Of a stretch of DNA of 64,000 nucleotides, positions 40,701 to 49,572 are shown piece after piece. Origin of the DNA: Caulochytrium protostelioides (lineage: Eukaryota; Chytridiomycota; Caulochytriomycetes; Caulochytriales; Caulochytriaceae); NCBI GenBank assembly GCA_003615045.1, contig ML014165.1, forward strand, positions 1 to 64,000, read 5' to 3'. Under the pieces are notes generated by a model. That model saw only the letters and a program-made list of their open reading frames with translations, was not told where the DNA came from and did not search any database. The position numbers and the translations under genes are program-made. The number at the start of each line of letters is the position of its first letter. Positions within the stretch are counted from its first letter, which is position 1.

Positions 40701-43700
40701 CGTGCGGATCTCGAGCACGTGGGCGCCTTCGAGCAGCTGCGGACACAAAACGAGGTTCTCGTCATCGCCGTAGGTGTCCGAGTAGCACCACTCCAGCCGC
40801 TCTGAGAGCCGCCAGCAGGGCATCTGGATGCCGCCGAGCCAGCGCTCGATGGCCCGCGCCCGTGCCCGGAACACCGGGTCCTGCGCCGTCGGCGGTGCCG
40901 CGCCGCCCCCGTGGCCCAGCGACTGCATGGCGCCGGCGGGCGTCCCCTCGCGCCGATGCCGCGCCATCTCCTCGTCCCAGTAGGACTGCACGAGCGCGAG
41001 CACACCGTCGCGGACGTCCCAGACGGTCGTGATGGGCGTGATCGCGACGCACAGCCGGAGATCCAGCTCGGGCACGTGGGTCACAATCGCCTGCGGCAGC
41101 CGCGAGCGGCACGGCATCTGGGTGTACAGCGCCGTGTACCACACCTGGCTGAGCCCCGGAGTCGGGGCCTGGAAGTACCAGGTCCGGATCGCGCGGCCGC
41201 GCATGATGTCTTCGGTCTGGAGGGCACCGTACCCGCCGCGGGGGTCATGCGACTTGCGCACGCTTCGGTGGACATAGTACCGCGTCAGGCACAACGTATA
41301 GTCGGTCCACGACACGACGCGCAGCACACAGCACTCAAGCGGTACCATGATGGGTTTCGTGTCAAGGGTTCGGTAGAAGCACAGAAAGCCGGGAATCAGC
41401 ACGGCTTGGTAGAAGCCCCACGGCTTGCTCGACTGCGTGTGCTTGATGAGCTTCTTGCCCATCCCGTGCGTCTGAATCACGCGTTTCTCATACTTGACCG
41501 GGCGAACCATCAGCAACCCTTGCTTCAGAATCCCAGCGTCCGCCACATAGCCCGCGCCGGTGACCGTCGCCGTCGCCGTTGCGGTGGCAGTGGCGGTCGG
41601 CGTCGCGGTCGTCGGCGTCAGATCGACCGGTGATAGGGAGCTAAGCTCCGGGGGCCGCCGCGGATACACGGGCTGGATAACATCCGAGTCGGAAGAGGAC
41701 GCCGTCAGGGCCACGCCGAGCCGCGGCGGCACCATCATGAGCGCCTGCTGATCGGTCTGGAAGCTGGGGTCCAACGGCAGATGCGGCAACGCCAGTGGCC
41801 CGCGGTCCAGGTGGTCACCCGTCAGGTGCGACAGCGGCTGAACGCATGTCGGCGTCGTCGCAGCGGCGGCGGTGCCCCCGGCTACGGCGCCCCCGGTGGT
41901 AGCGGCGGCGGCGCGGTGTTCCGCCTGCGCTGCGGCGTTCGCGCTCTCCATCACGGCCTGCAGCCGCAGGTGCTGATCCAGCGCCGTCGTGAGCCGCTCC
42001 TGCTTTTGCGGGGAGAGCCCCCGGAGCGCCCGCGCCAGCCGCTTCGACGAGCCGCCGGGGATCTTGTGGTTCCGGAAGAAATCGTGGACGCGGCGGCGGC
42101 GGTCGCGATCGGACTTCCCGGTCACGTGCGCGAGCAGCTCGGGCGGCAGCAGCGCTTCCTCGGAGTAGACCGAGCTCCCGGCGGCGCCGCCCGCCGGCGA
42201 CGGGACGGCCAGATGCTGCGCGTGAGCATGCGCATGTAAAGGCGCGGGCGTCGGCGCGCCGTCGGCTCGCGTTGCGGATGGGCGCGGCGACGGCGTCGGC
42301 GCCGCCGCGGTCGCGCCCACAAAGATGACGCTCTTGATGGTCGCCGAGTCGTCCGCAGCGCCGCTCGAGCTCGCCGAGTCCAACTCGTGGCTCGCGTGGC
42401 GGCGGCGATAGCGGTCGTCCGCATCGTTCGCACCAGCGTCATCGCTGACGGCGTTGCTGGCGGCGTTGCGGGAGCGAGCGGAGCGGCGACGGGACTGCTT
42501 CACGCGATGCATGAAGCGCTTGAGAATACCCGTCGGCGGCTCGGCATGGGCGGCTGCCGGGGAAGCCGGTGGCGCCGCGGAAGTCTCGGGTGCCGTAGCC
42601 GTTTCGGCGGTGGCGATCGCCGCCGGCGTCTCTATCGGACGGGGGCCCGTGAGGGCCGCATTCAACGCCGTCGACGACGGGCTGAGGAGCCCACCCGCAG
42701 CCGCGAGATCGTCGCTGGATGACAACGCATCACGATAATGCGACGAATCGGATGAGGACGACGAATCGGATGAGGACGACGAATCGGATGAGAACGACGA
42801 CGAGGACGGCGCGGACGAAGGCGACGCCAGAATCGGCTCGAGCGGCGTCACGGCCGGAGAAAGCGGCGTCTGTGCCAGCGAGGAGGGCGCTGCATGGTCG
42901 CGCGACCGCGCTGTCGCCTGCCACGCCGACGGCGTCACCTCCCACGGCGCCTCGACGGCGTCGTTCAGCTGCGGCGGCTGCGGGATACTCGGCGTCCATG
43001 GCCGTCGGAGCCGGTCGGGCATCCTGTGATCCTGCGGCGTCGCATCGGCCGTGATCGACCGCGCGTGATCCGGCGTGCCCCCGCTCGATGACATACCCGC
43101 CCGGTCCTCCTGGGCCGCGGGCGTCGCCGCCGCAGAGGCCGTGCCGTGGCCTGGGCACGCGACGCCGCTCGCGACCGACGACCGCGACCCGGGGAGACGC
43201 CACCACGAGTGAGACCGCGAGAATGCCGCCTCCAGCGGGTTTGCCCCGCGCTCGCTCGGGCTCATGACGTCCACCTGCGGCGTGGCATACTGGCCCGCCC
43301 AGCCCGACTCCGAGCGGCTCGGGCGGCCGTCGGTCGTGCTCACGTGGCCGTGGTCGTCCGAGTCGTGCGATGCGGTGCTCGAGGCCGCCCGCCGCCGGCC
43401 CTGCGAGGCTTCGTAGAGCAGGCTCTGCTGCCGCACGCGCTGCCGCAGCAGCCGCTGCAGGCTGTGGAGGCCGTCGTGCATGCCTGTCGCGTCCTCACGC
43501 GCGGCGGCCTCGTGCCCGGCAGCGTCGGCTTCTGCGGTAAGGCCCTTGACGGCGACGGTTGAGTGCTGCGGCGTGCGGAACAGTGAGAATCGGCGGGCCC
43601 GCGGCGCAGCCGGCGTGGTGCCGGATGATGAGCGCACCGCGATCGTCGAGTCGGTCCGTGGCGCCGGCGGCAGCGCGGGCAGCGCCTCGTTGGGTGTGCC

Positions 43701-45617
43701 GGTCGCAATCGCCGACGCGAGCGGCGGGTACGCCGCCGACTCGCCATGGGCGGCGGCGCCGTGGGCGCGGAGGTGGCGTGAGCCCTGCGCGACGCTCGTG
43801 TCGGTCGTCGATGAGGGCGGCAGGACCGACGGCGGGCCCGTCAGTACGGCCAAGCGCGCGGTCGGCGGCTGCGGCGAGACGGCGGCATCCACGGTCGCCG
43901 CGAGGCCCGGCGAGGCGGCGGCGGTCTCCATGCCGGTGGAGCGACGGTGCGGCGAGCGCGAGGAGCCCGGGTGGCGCGGGCGGTAGAGAACGCGGCGACG
44001 GGGGGCGGTCACGTCGGCGGCCGTCCCGTCCGCCCCGGAGGGCCGAGGCCGCGAGCGCGAGCGGTCCCGCCGTCCACGCGGCGTGTTGTTGATCGAGCTG
44101 AGCCGCGTGGACGGAGGCTCGTTGTCGTTGTCGTCGTCGTCGGCTGCGCCATCGACGCCGCCGTCGCGGCCGCGGCGGGAGGTCAATTCGTGAAGCGGGG
44201 CAGACTGCGGAACCGGCGTAAAGAGACCGGGACTGGCAGCGACAGGGCTGTTGAAGCAGTAGGGGTCGTCGGGAGCCGTGATGCGCGGGAAGGGCGGGTG
44301 GGCAGCCGCGGACGCCGTGGGCGCCGTGGACGTCACGTCGGCCATGGCGGGCACGGCAGAACGACCGGCCGCGAGAGACGGGGAAGGGTCGTTCTGCCGA
44401 GGAGGCGAGCGCCGATCCGTCGCGGGTGTGGCCGCAATCGCGGGCGCGTCGTGCAGCGGCGCTGTTGGTCGGGGCAGATGCGGCGGCGCTGCTGACGTAA
44501 AAACGTCCGGGCGGACAATGTCAGCGATCGAGCTGTTGAGCAGCTCGACGGTGTCCACGAGCCCCAGGCGATGCTCGCTCTGCATGGACGAGCGGCGAAC
44601 ATCGCCCGCGGCCTCCTCCGTAGGGAGGGCGGGGGCGCTATGGGGCGGCGCTACGACCGTTTCGTCGGCGCTTGAGGGCGGCGGCACGGCCGACGCCGCC
44701 GGCGCGGACGCCGGCGCCGGCGCCGGCGCGGTCGCGGGGGGCTCGGTCGTGGCGGCCGACAGCGGCCGCAGGTCGGGGTGACTCCGTGACGAGCGGATGG
44801 AGCGGATGGAGCGGATGGAGCGGATCGACTTCAGTGACGCAGCGCCGCGGAAGACGCTCGCCATCCGATGCAGCGTGCGGCGGCTGCCGGCGCGCAGATT
44901 CCGGATGTAGGTCGCGCGGTTGGAGGGGTCTTTGGCGTAGCGGTCCACGAGCTGGGCGGCCTCGGCGGGCGTCGCGGCGCGCCACTCGCCGATGTAGAGG
45001 CGGCGCGTGGCGCGGTGCCCGAGCTGCGCGTAGTCGAGCTGCGTCAGCGTCGACACGGACGGCGCGATCGGGATCGTCGGCGAGAGCCCGGCGTCGACGG
45101 GCGCGGGCGCGGACGCGGACGCGGACGCGGCGACCGCCGGCCTGGTGACTCCGATGGCGTGCATGCGGTCGCCGCCGTCGGCGCTGTGAGCGGCAGCGGC
45201 AGCGACAGCAGCCGCAGCAGCAGCGGTCGCGCTGCCGCGACGATCGGCGGTCGACCGGACCTCCAGCGGCGGCGGCGGCGGCGGCGGCGGCGTAAGCCGT
45301 CGTCGGGGCGGACGAGGGCTCGCGGCGGCGGCGCCGTGGTCAGCGTGGTGCGGGGCTCGGGGCAGCGGCGGCGGCGCCGCATCGACGATGTCATGTTCCT
45401 GGACCAGGCAGCGTCCGCTTTTCTGGCCCTCGTCGATGAGGATGATGGCGGGCGTGTGGTGCGGCATGGGGCCGTCCTGGGTGGCGGGGGCTGGAGCCCG
45501 CCGCAGCGCGGGCTTGATCGGGGCAGAAGCGCGGGCGGCCACGGCGGGCCGGGCGGGCGCGTCGAGAGCAGAACGGGACGGCGCGCCGCGGCGGTGGGAC
45601 CGGGTCGGGAGCGTCAT
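37794..45617 (-). CDS. giant multi-PH-domain protein, Spo71/Mug56-like
   Basis: A single 2,607-codon frame without introns. Between long low-complexity Ser/Pro/Ala stretches are conserved islands. Residues about 190-260 (LGHRATRRLYIGEWRAATP) and about 1150-1190 (RRRVHDFFRNHKIPG) are compact helical blocks. A first PH domain lies at about 1350-1540 (QGLLMVRPVKYEKRVI to YFQAPTPGLSQVWYTALYTQ). A PH domain split by a long insert spans about 1800-2190 (LEGYLFVHKLRRR to AATWFARLTDLCLYWQRV). A third, also split, spans about 2230-2600 (MYTAFLVGSVLYLMQHPSGD to DEAERWIIAIAAAVAQL). Fungal Spo71/Mug56 proteins share this order (Spo7_2_N region, then PH domains) and work with Vps13 in forespore membrane growth; this match is inference. 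ATG 45467 is an alternative start where the less repetitive sequence begins. Confidence 0.72.
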   Translation of the reverse strand: MTLPTRSHRRGAPSRSALDAPARPAVAARASAPIKPALRRAPAPATQDGPMPHHTPAIILIDEGQKSGRCLVQEHDIVDAAPPPLPRAPHHADHGAAAASPRPPRRRLTPPPPPPPPLEVRSTADRRGSATAAAAAAVAAAAAHSADGGDRMHAIGVTRPAVAASASASAPAPVDAGLSPTIPIAPSVSTLTQLDYAQLGHRATRRLYIGEWRAATPAEAAQLVDRYAKDPSNRATYIRNLRAGSRRTLHRMASVFRGAASLKSIRSIRSIRSIRSSRSHPDLRPLSAATTEPPATAPAPAPASAPAASAVPPPSSADETVVAPPHSAPALPTEEAAGDVRRSSMQSEHRLGLVDTVELLNSSIADIVRPDVFTSAAPPHLPRPTAPLHDAPAIAATPATDRRSPPRQNDPSPSLAAGRSAVPAMADVTSTAPTASAAAHPPFPRITAPDDPYCFNSPVAASPGLFTPVPQSAPLHELTSRRGRDGGVDGAADDDDNDNEPPSTRLSSINNTPRGRRDRSRSRPRPSGADGTAADVTAPRRRVLYRPRHPGSSRSPHRRSTGMETAAASPGLAATVDAAVSPQPPTARLAVLTGPPSVLPPSSTTDTSVAQGSRHLRAHGAAAHGESAAYPPLASAIATGTPNEALPALPPAPRTDSTIAVRSSSGTTPAAPRARRFSLFRTPQHSTVAVKGLTAEADAAGHEAAAREDATGMHDGLHSLQRLLRQRVRQQSLLYEASQGRRRAASSTASHDSDDHGHVSTTDGRPSRSESGWAGQYATPQVDVMSPSERGANPLEAAFSRSHSWWRLPGSRSSVASGVACPGHGTASAAATPAAQEDRAGMSSSGGTPDHARSITADATPQDHRMPDRLRRPWTPSIPQPPQLNDAVEAPWEVTPSAWQATARSRDHAAPSSLAQTPLSPAVTPLEPILASPSSAPSSSSFSSDSSSSSDSSSSSDSSHYRDALSSSDDLAAAGGLLSPSSTALNAALTGPRPIETPAAIATAETATAPETSAAPPASPAAAHAEPPTGILKRFMHRVKQSRRRSARSRNAASNAVSDDAGANDADDRYRRRHASHELDSASSSGAADDSATIKSVIFVGATAAAPTPSPRPSATRADGAPTPAPLHAHAHAQHLAVPSPAGGAAGSSVYSEEALLPPELLAHVTGKSDRDRRRRVHDFFRNHKIPGGSSKRLARALRGLSPQKQERLTTALDQHLRLQAVMESANAAAQAEHRAAAATTGGAVAGGTAAAATTPTCVQPLSHLTGDHLDRGPLALPHLPLDPSFQTDQQALMMVPPRLGVALTASSSDSDVIQPVYPRRPPELSSLSPVDLTPTTATPTATATATATATVTGAGYVADAGILKQGLLMVRPVKYEKRVIQTHGMGKKLIKHTQSSKPWGFYQAVLIPGFLCFYRTLDTKPIMVPLECCVLRVVSWTDYTLCLTRYYVHRSVRKSHDPRGGYGALQTEDIMRGRAIRTWYFQAPTPGLSQVWYTALYTQMPCRSRLPQAIVTHVPELDLRLCVAITPITTVWDVRDGVLALVQSYWDEEMARHRREGTPAGAMQSLGHGGGAAPPTAQDPVFRARARAIERWLGGIQMPCWRLSERLEWCYSDTYGDDENLVLCPQLLEGAHVLEIRTIDHGLDILPKLSQDCAPYTPPTGSPLLSHPHGYTGPSTIWARDDDADDDGTNQLRRRVSAAGRSTATNNTSDAPYTYGDTIQTMRRRPLWMSPSLSPPVSPSATATATAVETAWTTDRGLSPPVPAGASGAGGAIASFLSPNAAPSAPSDDGTEANVSRPDDLEGYLFVHKLRRRVRHTFTQPAAPAQAQAHMTPSGTPSGPVETFWAHIDPLARGASKTERRYFQTLGPYLIGADRWVDPNPFYIRRATAVSADIGIPLGSASAPAHPPRGSGVALSPSPSLSEASFDDDALTDALTAPSTAPSCPLNTAVEAHLQGVLPHVSSLLDLRHVDRISIGRLTRRGFTEAADAGGAETAAAFTPLGDAKAHVIGDVWPMVPVIPTLQDLNHPAAAPPPTSPTPPGEPSGAPATADQGSLVATPAPAAAAPSAARDKPSPRWTAWLAASLKRLAPLTNSSKRRFKSPSALQPDRRDPRLATVRPQQRSLLARLLPAARHADPPASDAEELALWLKGRPVPLVLRAATPAIAATWFARLTDLCLYWQRVALTQRAIEEDMLQVNRAFLEGGKRNPERAVASPYLWPFCLYAHCMPLRHSGRLYARLKGAKTYKMYTAFLVGSVLYLMQHPSGDRDDTAAAPDAADAVPAAAAAASASKSRLSVAAPCGALPKTSAIVIQLVRNSHVHMGALSAAPTREAAAALLRNTTTPASKLVGGRILSETENDVTFTLWKPWHLIRRSKTSNDALDALPMPAQAPVTLTSVLSETGGGPGGGSTEPNSPRSSAVSSPSPCSPASPADAPAASPAPPVVSPAALVVSPRRLSGIAPSPLSPLSPLSPRGSLAGRRSVTGATSMTASTLDVAPAVMPVVVPAGVPVPRPRTGGVALAAAPSASAASTATMAPMHRPHPDTVRRFSSGASHAAAEIGPSFRCHQVMVARAPSRDEAERWIIAIAAAVAQLRGSYWKELIDLS
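42741..42794. repeat. 18-nt in-frame tandem repeat, 3 copies
   Basis: CGACGAATCGGATGAGGA three times, the last with one change. It codes the Asp/Ser run SSSSSD repeated in the multi-PH protein. Confidence 0.9.
44791..44826. repeat. 9-nt in-frame tandem repeat, 4 copies
   Basis: GAGCGGATG four times (last one GAGCGGATC). It codes SIRSIRSIRSIR on the minus strand. Confidence 0.9.
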
Positions 45618-47122
45618 CCTGGCCCATGGCCGTCGGCGCCGCCGGCCGCGCCGTGCCCGTCCCACGCGAGGCTCGGCGGTGGCCGGCGCGGCGATCGGCC
45701 GCGCGTGCGGTGCCGGACGCCGCCGCCGTCCTCCTCCTTGAGCACGCCGCCGCGCCGTGGGCCGCGCCGGGAGCTCGTGTCGGGGTCGCCGGGACCCCGA
45801 CGATGCGGGCGTCGGTGCGGGTCGTCGGCCGTCGCGCGCGTCCGTCGCGCCGGTCGGCGGGCACGTGCTCGAGGCTCAAGGGGAGGAGGGCCCCCGGCGC
45901 AGCGGCGCCCCAGCGCTGCGGCGCAGCCGTCTCGACGGGCAAGGGCCGCAGGCCGCGGCCGCGCTGCGGCGTCGCGGCGGCGTCGCAGAGCGGAGTGCGC
46001 TTCGGGCCGGCCGACCGGCCGACCGGCCGACCGGAATATCGCCGCGCACGCGCCGACCTGGCGCACGCCGCGGCGCGCGATCGACGGCCGCCGAGGAATG
46101 CAGGCGGCGCCTGAACGCCGCGCCGGGCCGGCGGCCTCGCCGGGTCGGGCCTTCCACGCCTCGAACCGACGCCGCCCGCCGGTGATGGGCGCCGGATGGG
46201 CCCCGCGCGACGCCGTCGCACCCAATCGCGGACCCGAAGGGCGCCGCAGGTGACGCCGTCGTCGTCGTGCCGGAAGAAGCAGAAGAAGCGCGCGGGGCCG
46301 GGGACCTGGGACCGTGGGCCAGGATGGGGATCGAGCTGATCGTCGCGAGCCAGCGAGGAAGCCGGTGGTGGCGGACCCTGGGACTCGGCGCCGACGCGGG
46401 CCGTCGACGGATGCGGAGCTCGGAGGCCGACGCGCTCGCGCGCTCCGTGGCCGGAATGCCTCGACGCCAGGGCCGCCGTCCGCGACGGCGGCCCTTGATA
46501 TACCGTGGACCGCGGCGTGGACCGCGGCACGGCGGCCGCTGCCCGGTGCGGCAGGGTGGCTGAGCGGCGAGGGCCGGCGCCGCGACCGCGGCACGCCGGC
46601 AAAGATGCGTGGCATCGGCCGTCCCGCGGCCGCCCTCGGCGGGGGGGCGTCTGCGCCACAGCGTCCGAGCGGCAGCATGCACCGTCCGTGGGCCAGTATC
46701 ATGCGTTCCCGCAGCCGCGTCGCATTCGCAGGTGGCGTCCGAGAGTGCTGCCAGAGGGATGCGGCGCTGCGGTCCGATGCAGACAGCGCTCAGCGATGCG
46801 GCGGAACAGAGTTTAGGAACGCGCCGCCGTCACGATGAGCCAGGCCTCCGGGCATCCGACCGGTCAATGGGTGCCGCCGTCGGGATACGAAGGGTGCCCA
46901 CGCAGGGAGTATCCCTTGCCACACAAGCATGGGCCGCTGCCCGTCACTTGCGTACGTGCTGACGTGCCGGTTGGCTGGCTGGCTGGCCTGGTCGTGACAG
47001 GGTGGCTGGGTCAAACATGTCAAGCGCATCGATGCGACGGCGAGGGGGTTGGCTTTTCGGTGACCCTGTATTGTTTTAATGAACATACGTGACAACGTAT
47101 GCTCGAACATGGAGGCCCATCC
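45618..47122. other. 5' flank of the multi-PH gene, no gene seen
   Basis: Very GC-rich, with frames open in several phases because of composition. It becomes AT-richer after 46850. No domain in any frame. Confidence 0.45.
46005..46034. repeat. octanucleotide repeat (CCGACCGG)n
   Basis: Three to four palindromic-looking units in a row, GGCCGACC in the other phase. Confidence 0.85.
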
Positions 47123-47560
47123 TCATCGAATCCACACATCATACCCTCCTTGGGGTTCCCCAGGGCTCCCCCACGAGGGCAGTACCGTATGAGGTTCATC
47201 GCCGGCCAACCACGGGGGGCTTGCGCGGCACAGCGCTGCAGGTCTGACGGGTAAGGTCTGCCAGCGTTGGATGTTCAACGCGGCATTGCGATCGCGGTTC
47301 ACATGTTGGTTCGCATCTGGAACTACATGTGCCTGGGCAGACAACCGGGTCCGCAGGACCCGGTTGACTGCCGTCGGCTCGGTCGGGTGGGCGCCCGACC
47401 GGGACGCGCGAGAGATCGGCACGGCTGTCGGGTCCCGGGTTTGCAGCTTTGGCAGGATCCGATTCGTCTCGGCATGCATCAGGGTCGTCCGGAACTCGTC
47501 GACCCGAATGGTGTGGAAGCGCGGGGCGCACACCTTGCTTTAAAAAAAAATATATAAACA
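47123..47560 (-). pseudogene. decayed TnpB/Fanzor-like gene, copy D (C-terminal fragment)
   Basis: The best-preserved relic. One uninterrupted 136-codon minus-strand frame contains both hallmarks: CAPRFHTIRVDEFRTT (47483-47530), the V-D-E-F-R-T segment, and HVNRDRNAALNIQRW (47265-47306), a textbook RuvC-III N-R-D-x-N-A-A-x-N-I motif with its acidic residue. Between them the zinc ribbon has lost its cysteines: where family members read RTS-x-x-C-x-x-C it has RTTLMHAETN, and VVPDANQHV replaces the second pair. Upstream, homology stops abruptly at an A/T run (47540-47555), so the N-terminal two thirds and the first two RuvC motifs are absent. Past the motif, the tail SWGSPGEPQGG and a GTGGGGGAGCC DNA block match copy B. 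Expected product: none functional. Confidence 0.65.
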
Positions 47561-49572
47561 CTGGCCCAGCGGTCGTCGCAATACCGCGTTGCTGCACGAT
47601 TGGGCCACCCTTTGATGCGTGGCCACGCCACCATCATTGACGACCATCTTTGCCATCATCACGTCTCCGGCTTCGCTGGGGCACGGCCATGGCGAAGGCT
47701 ATGCGGTCGACTGTTCCGGCCGCCTTCTTGGCGATGAAGACCACGGCATGCGGCGTCGTGTCAAGGAGCGTCCTGCCGGTCACACAAAGCGTCTCTTCCC
47801 ATCCTGCGGCGACGGCGACGTCGCCTTCGTCACAGAGAGACCCGCATGCCCTTGTGTTTCTGTGGCTCTTGCCGAAGGCCGCTGCCGTCGTTCGTGGTGA
47901 CCGGGTCTATCGACGCCCGTGGCGCTCGCGGCCCTTTCGGGGACAACGGCGGTCTGCGGCGATCCCTTGTTTCACCGCGCGGCCTGCCCCCGGCCAAGGT
48001 GCTTTGTTTGGATGGGCGGGCGCGCCACGCGGCGGCCTTGACCCTCGATGCCGGCCGGTGGCCGGCGGCGGCTGGGCGGGGCGCGTCGGAAAGTATGACT
48101 GGCCCTTGCCCTGACCCGGGGTCGTGGTCGTGGTCGTGGCTCCGACTCCGACTCCGACTCCGACGCGTGGCCGTGACGGCGATAGCGGCGACGGTGGCGA
48201 AGCAGCAATGGTGCAATGGTGCAGAATCCCCCTTTTTTTTCAGAGGAGGATCGCGCTTGGCGACGTGGGCTCGTGGCCAGCATGAGCGACGCAACCACCC
48301 CCTTGATCCCTGAACCGCATGGCAGGGGCAGGCGGCGGTCGCCTGCGCTCGGCGTTCGGTGAGCGGCATCGACAAGGACCGGCGCGACCGCCAGAGCGCC
48401 CGATGCGCCGGCAGCGCGGGGGCGTCAGGGGCGGCACCTGCCCGATGGACAGGTCGTCTCCCGCGAGCTCTCGCGTGGCATGCATTATGGACGCCATGAC
48501 GAGACCGGCGGAAAAAAGCGTGAACGGTCGCCAGCGCGGTGGCGATCGCCGATGGGGGTCGACATCGACCCTCGACGGTTTCGTATTGGTCTCACCTCTG
48601 GAAACGTTCAGAGGAGGAACGCGGAGGACGACGACCGATGGGCTGCTTTCGGCGTTTCGTCGAAGACCGCGCGGCGTGTGCTCGGTGGCGCGCCTCATTG
48701 AAAGGGTCGAGAGGCCCGTGCCATCGTTGGGTGCCATCAGACAGGGCGATGTCGGCGCAGCGAGCGCTGATTGCCCCTCCCCACTAGCGATGCGAATGCT
48801 CGACCGCGCAGGATCGCGTGCGATCTGAGAATGACCCAGAACGACTGTGCTTGAACACTTTCTGATGAGACGTGTTTCATACTGACTGATCAGCCATACG
48901 CGACCCTTCAGGACAGAGTCTCCCCTCGCGGGCGCCATCGCCCCGACGAGACGAAACGCCCAAGGTGATGCCGTCAGCGCTGACTCACTACCCACGCCGC
49001 CGCCCCCGTCTGCCCGAGACGCCGAAGCCGCCGGGGCAAAGAGAGACAAAAGGGGGCTTCTTCCCCCCACAAACCATCCACCACGACCCCACACACCCAC
49101 GTGGTTCCTCCCTTCGCCGACTTTTGTACCACCTGACTCGGCACCGTCCTGCCAAGAGTCCGCGCTGAAGCACCTCTTCATACCCGGTAATCGTGCACCC
49201 GTCGGCTCTACAACGATCGATCACATGGCTTCATCACCAGCATCGGCCTTGCTTCTCACATCGCACCACGCCCATCGGCGATCGTCAGCGGTATCGATCG
49301 TAGCATGGCCACCTCTGTGCACCATCGTGACTGATTGTACAAAGAAGCGTTGCTGTTCAACCTACGATTGGATGCGGCGAGCGGCCACGTTGGCACACGA
49401 TCACCCATTCATCTTGAAACACAGACAGGCATCAACATTCTGATCCTGTTCCTTCTTCCGAGATTCAGAGCCCCGCGGTGTCCATCCATTGCACCCTTTG
49501 ACCGACCCCCCGCGCACCGGGTGGTGCATCGCACCGACTGATCCGCGCGTCAGCTGATTTACGCGCCAGCTG
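47561..49572. other. intergenic stretch upstream of the HMG-box gene
   Basis: No gene. The longest ORFs (up to 313 codons, antisense) lack domains. A (CGACTC/CTCCGA)-type hexamer run lies near 48130-48165. The final 600 bp are less GC-rich, as expected for a promoter. Confidence 0.45.

Noticed and set aside
48240-49181. 313-codon minus-strand ORF upstream of the HMG gene
   Set aside because: Gly/Trp/Arg-rich, no domain, and not supported by composition or neighbours.
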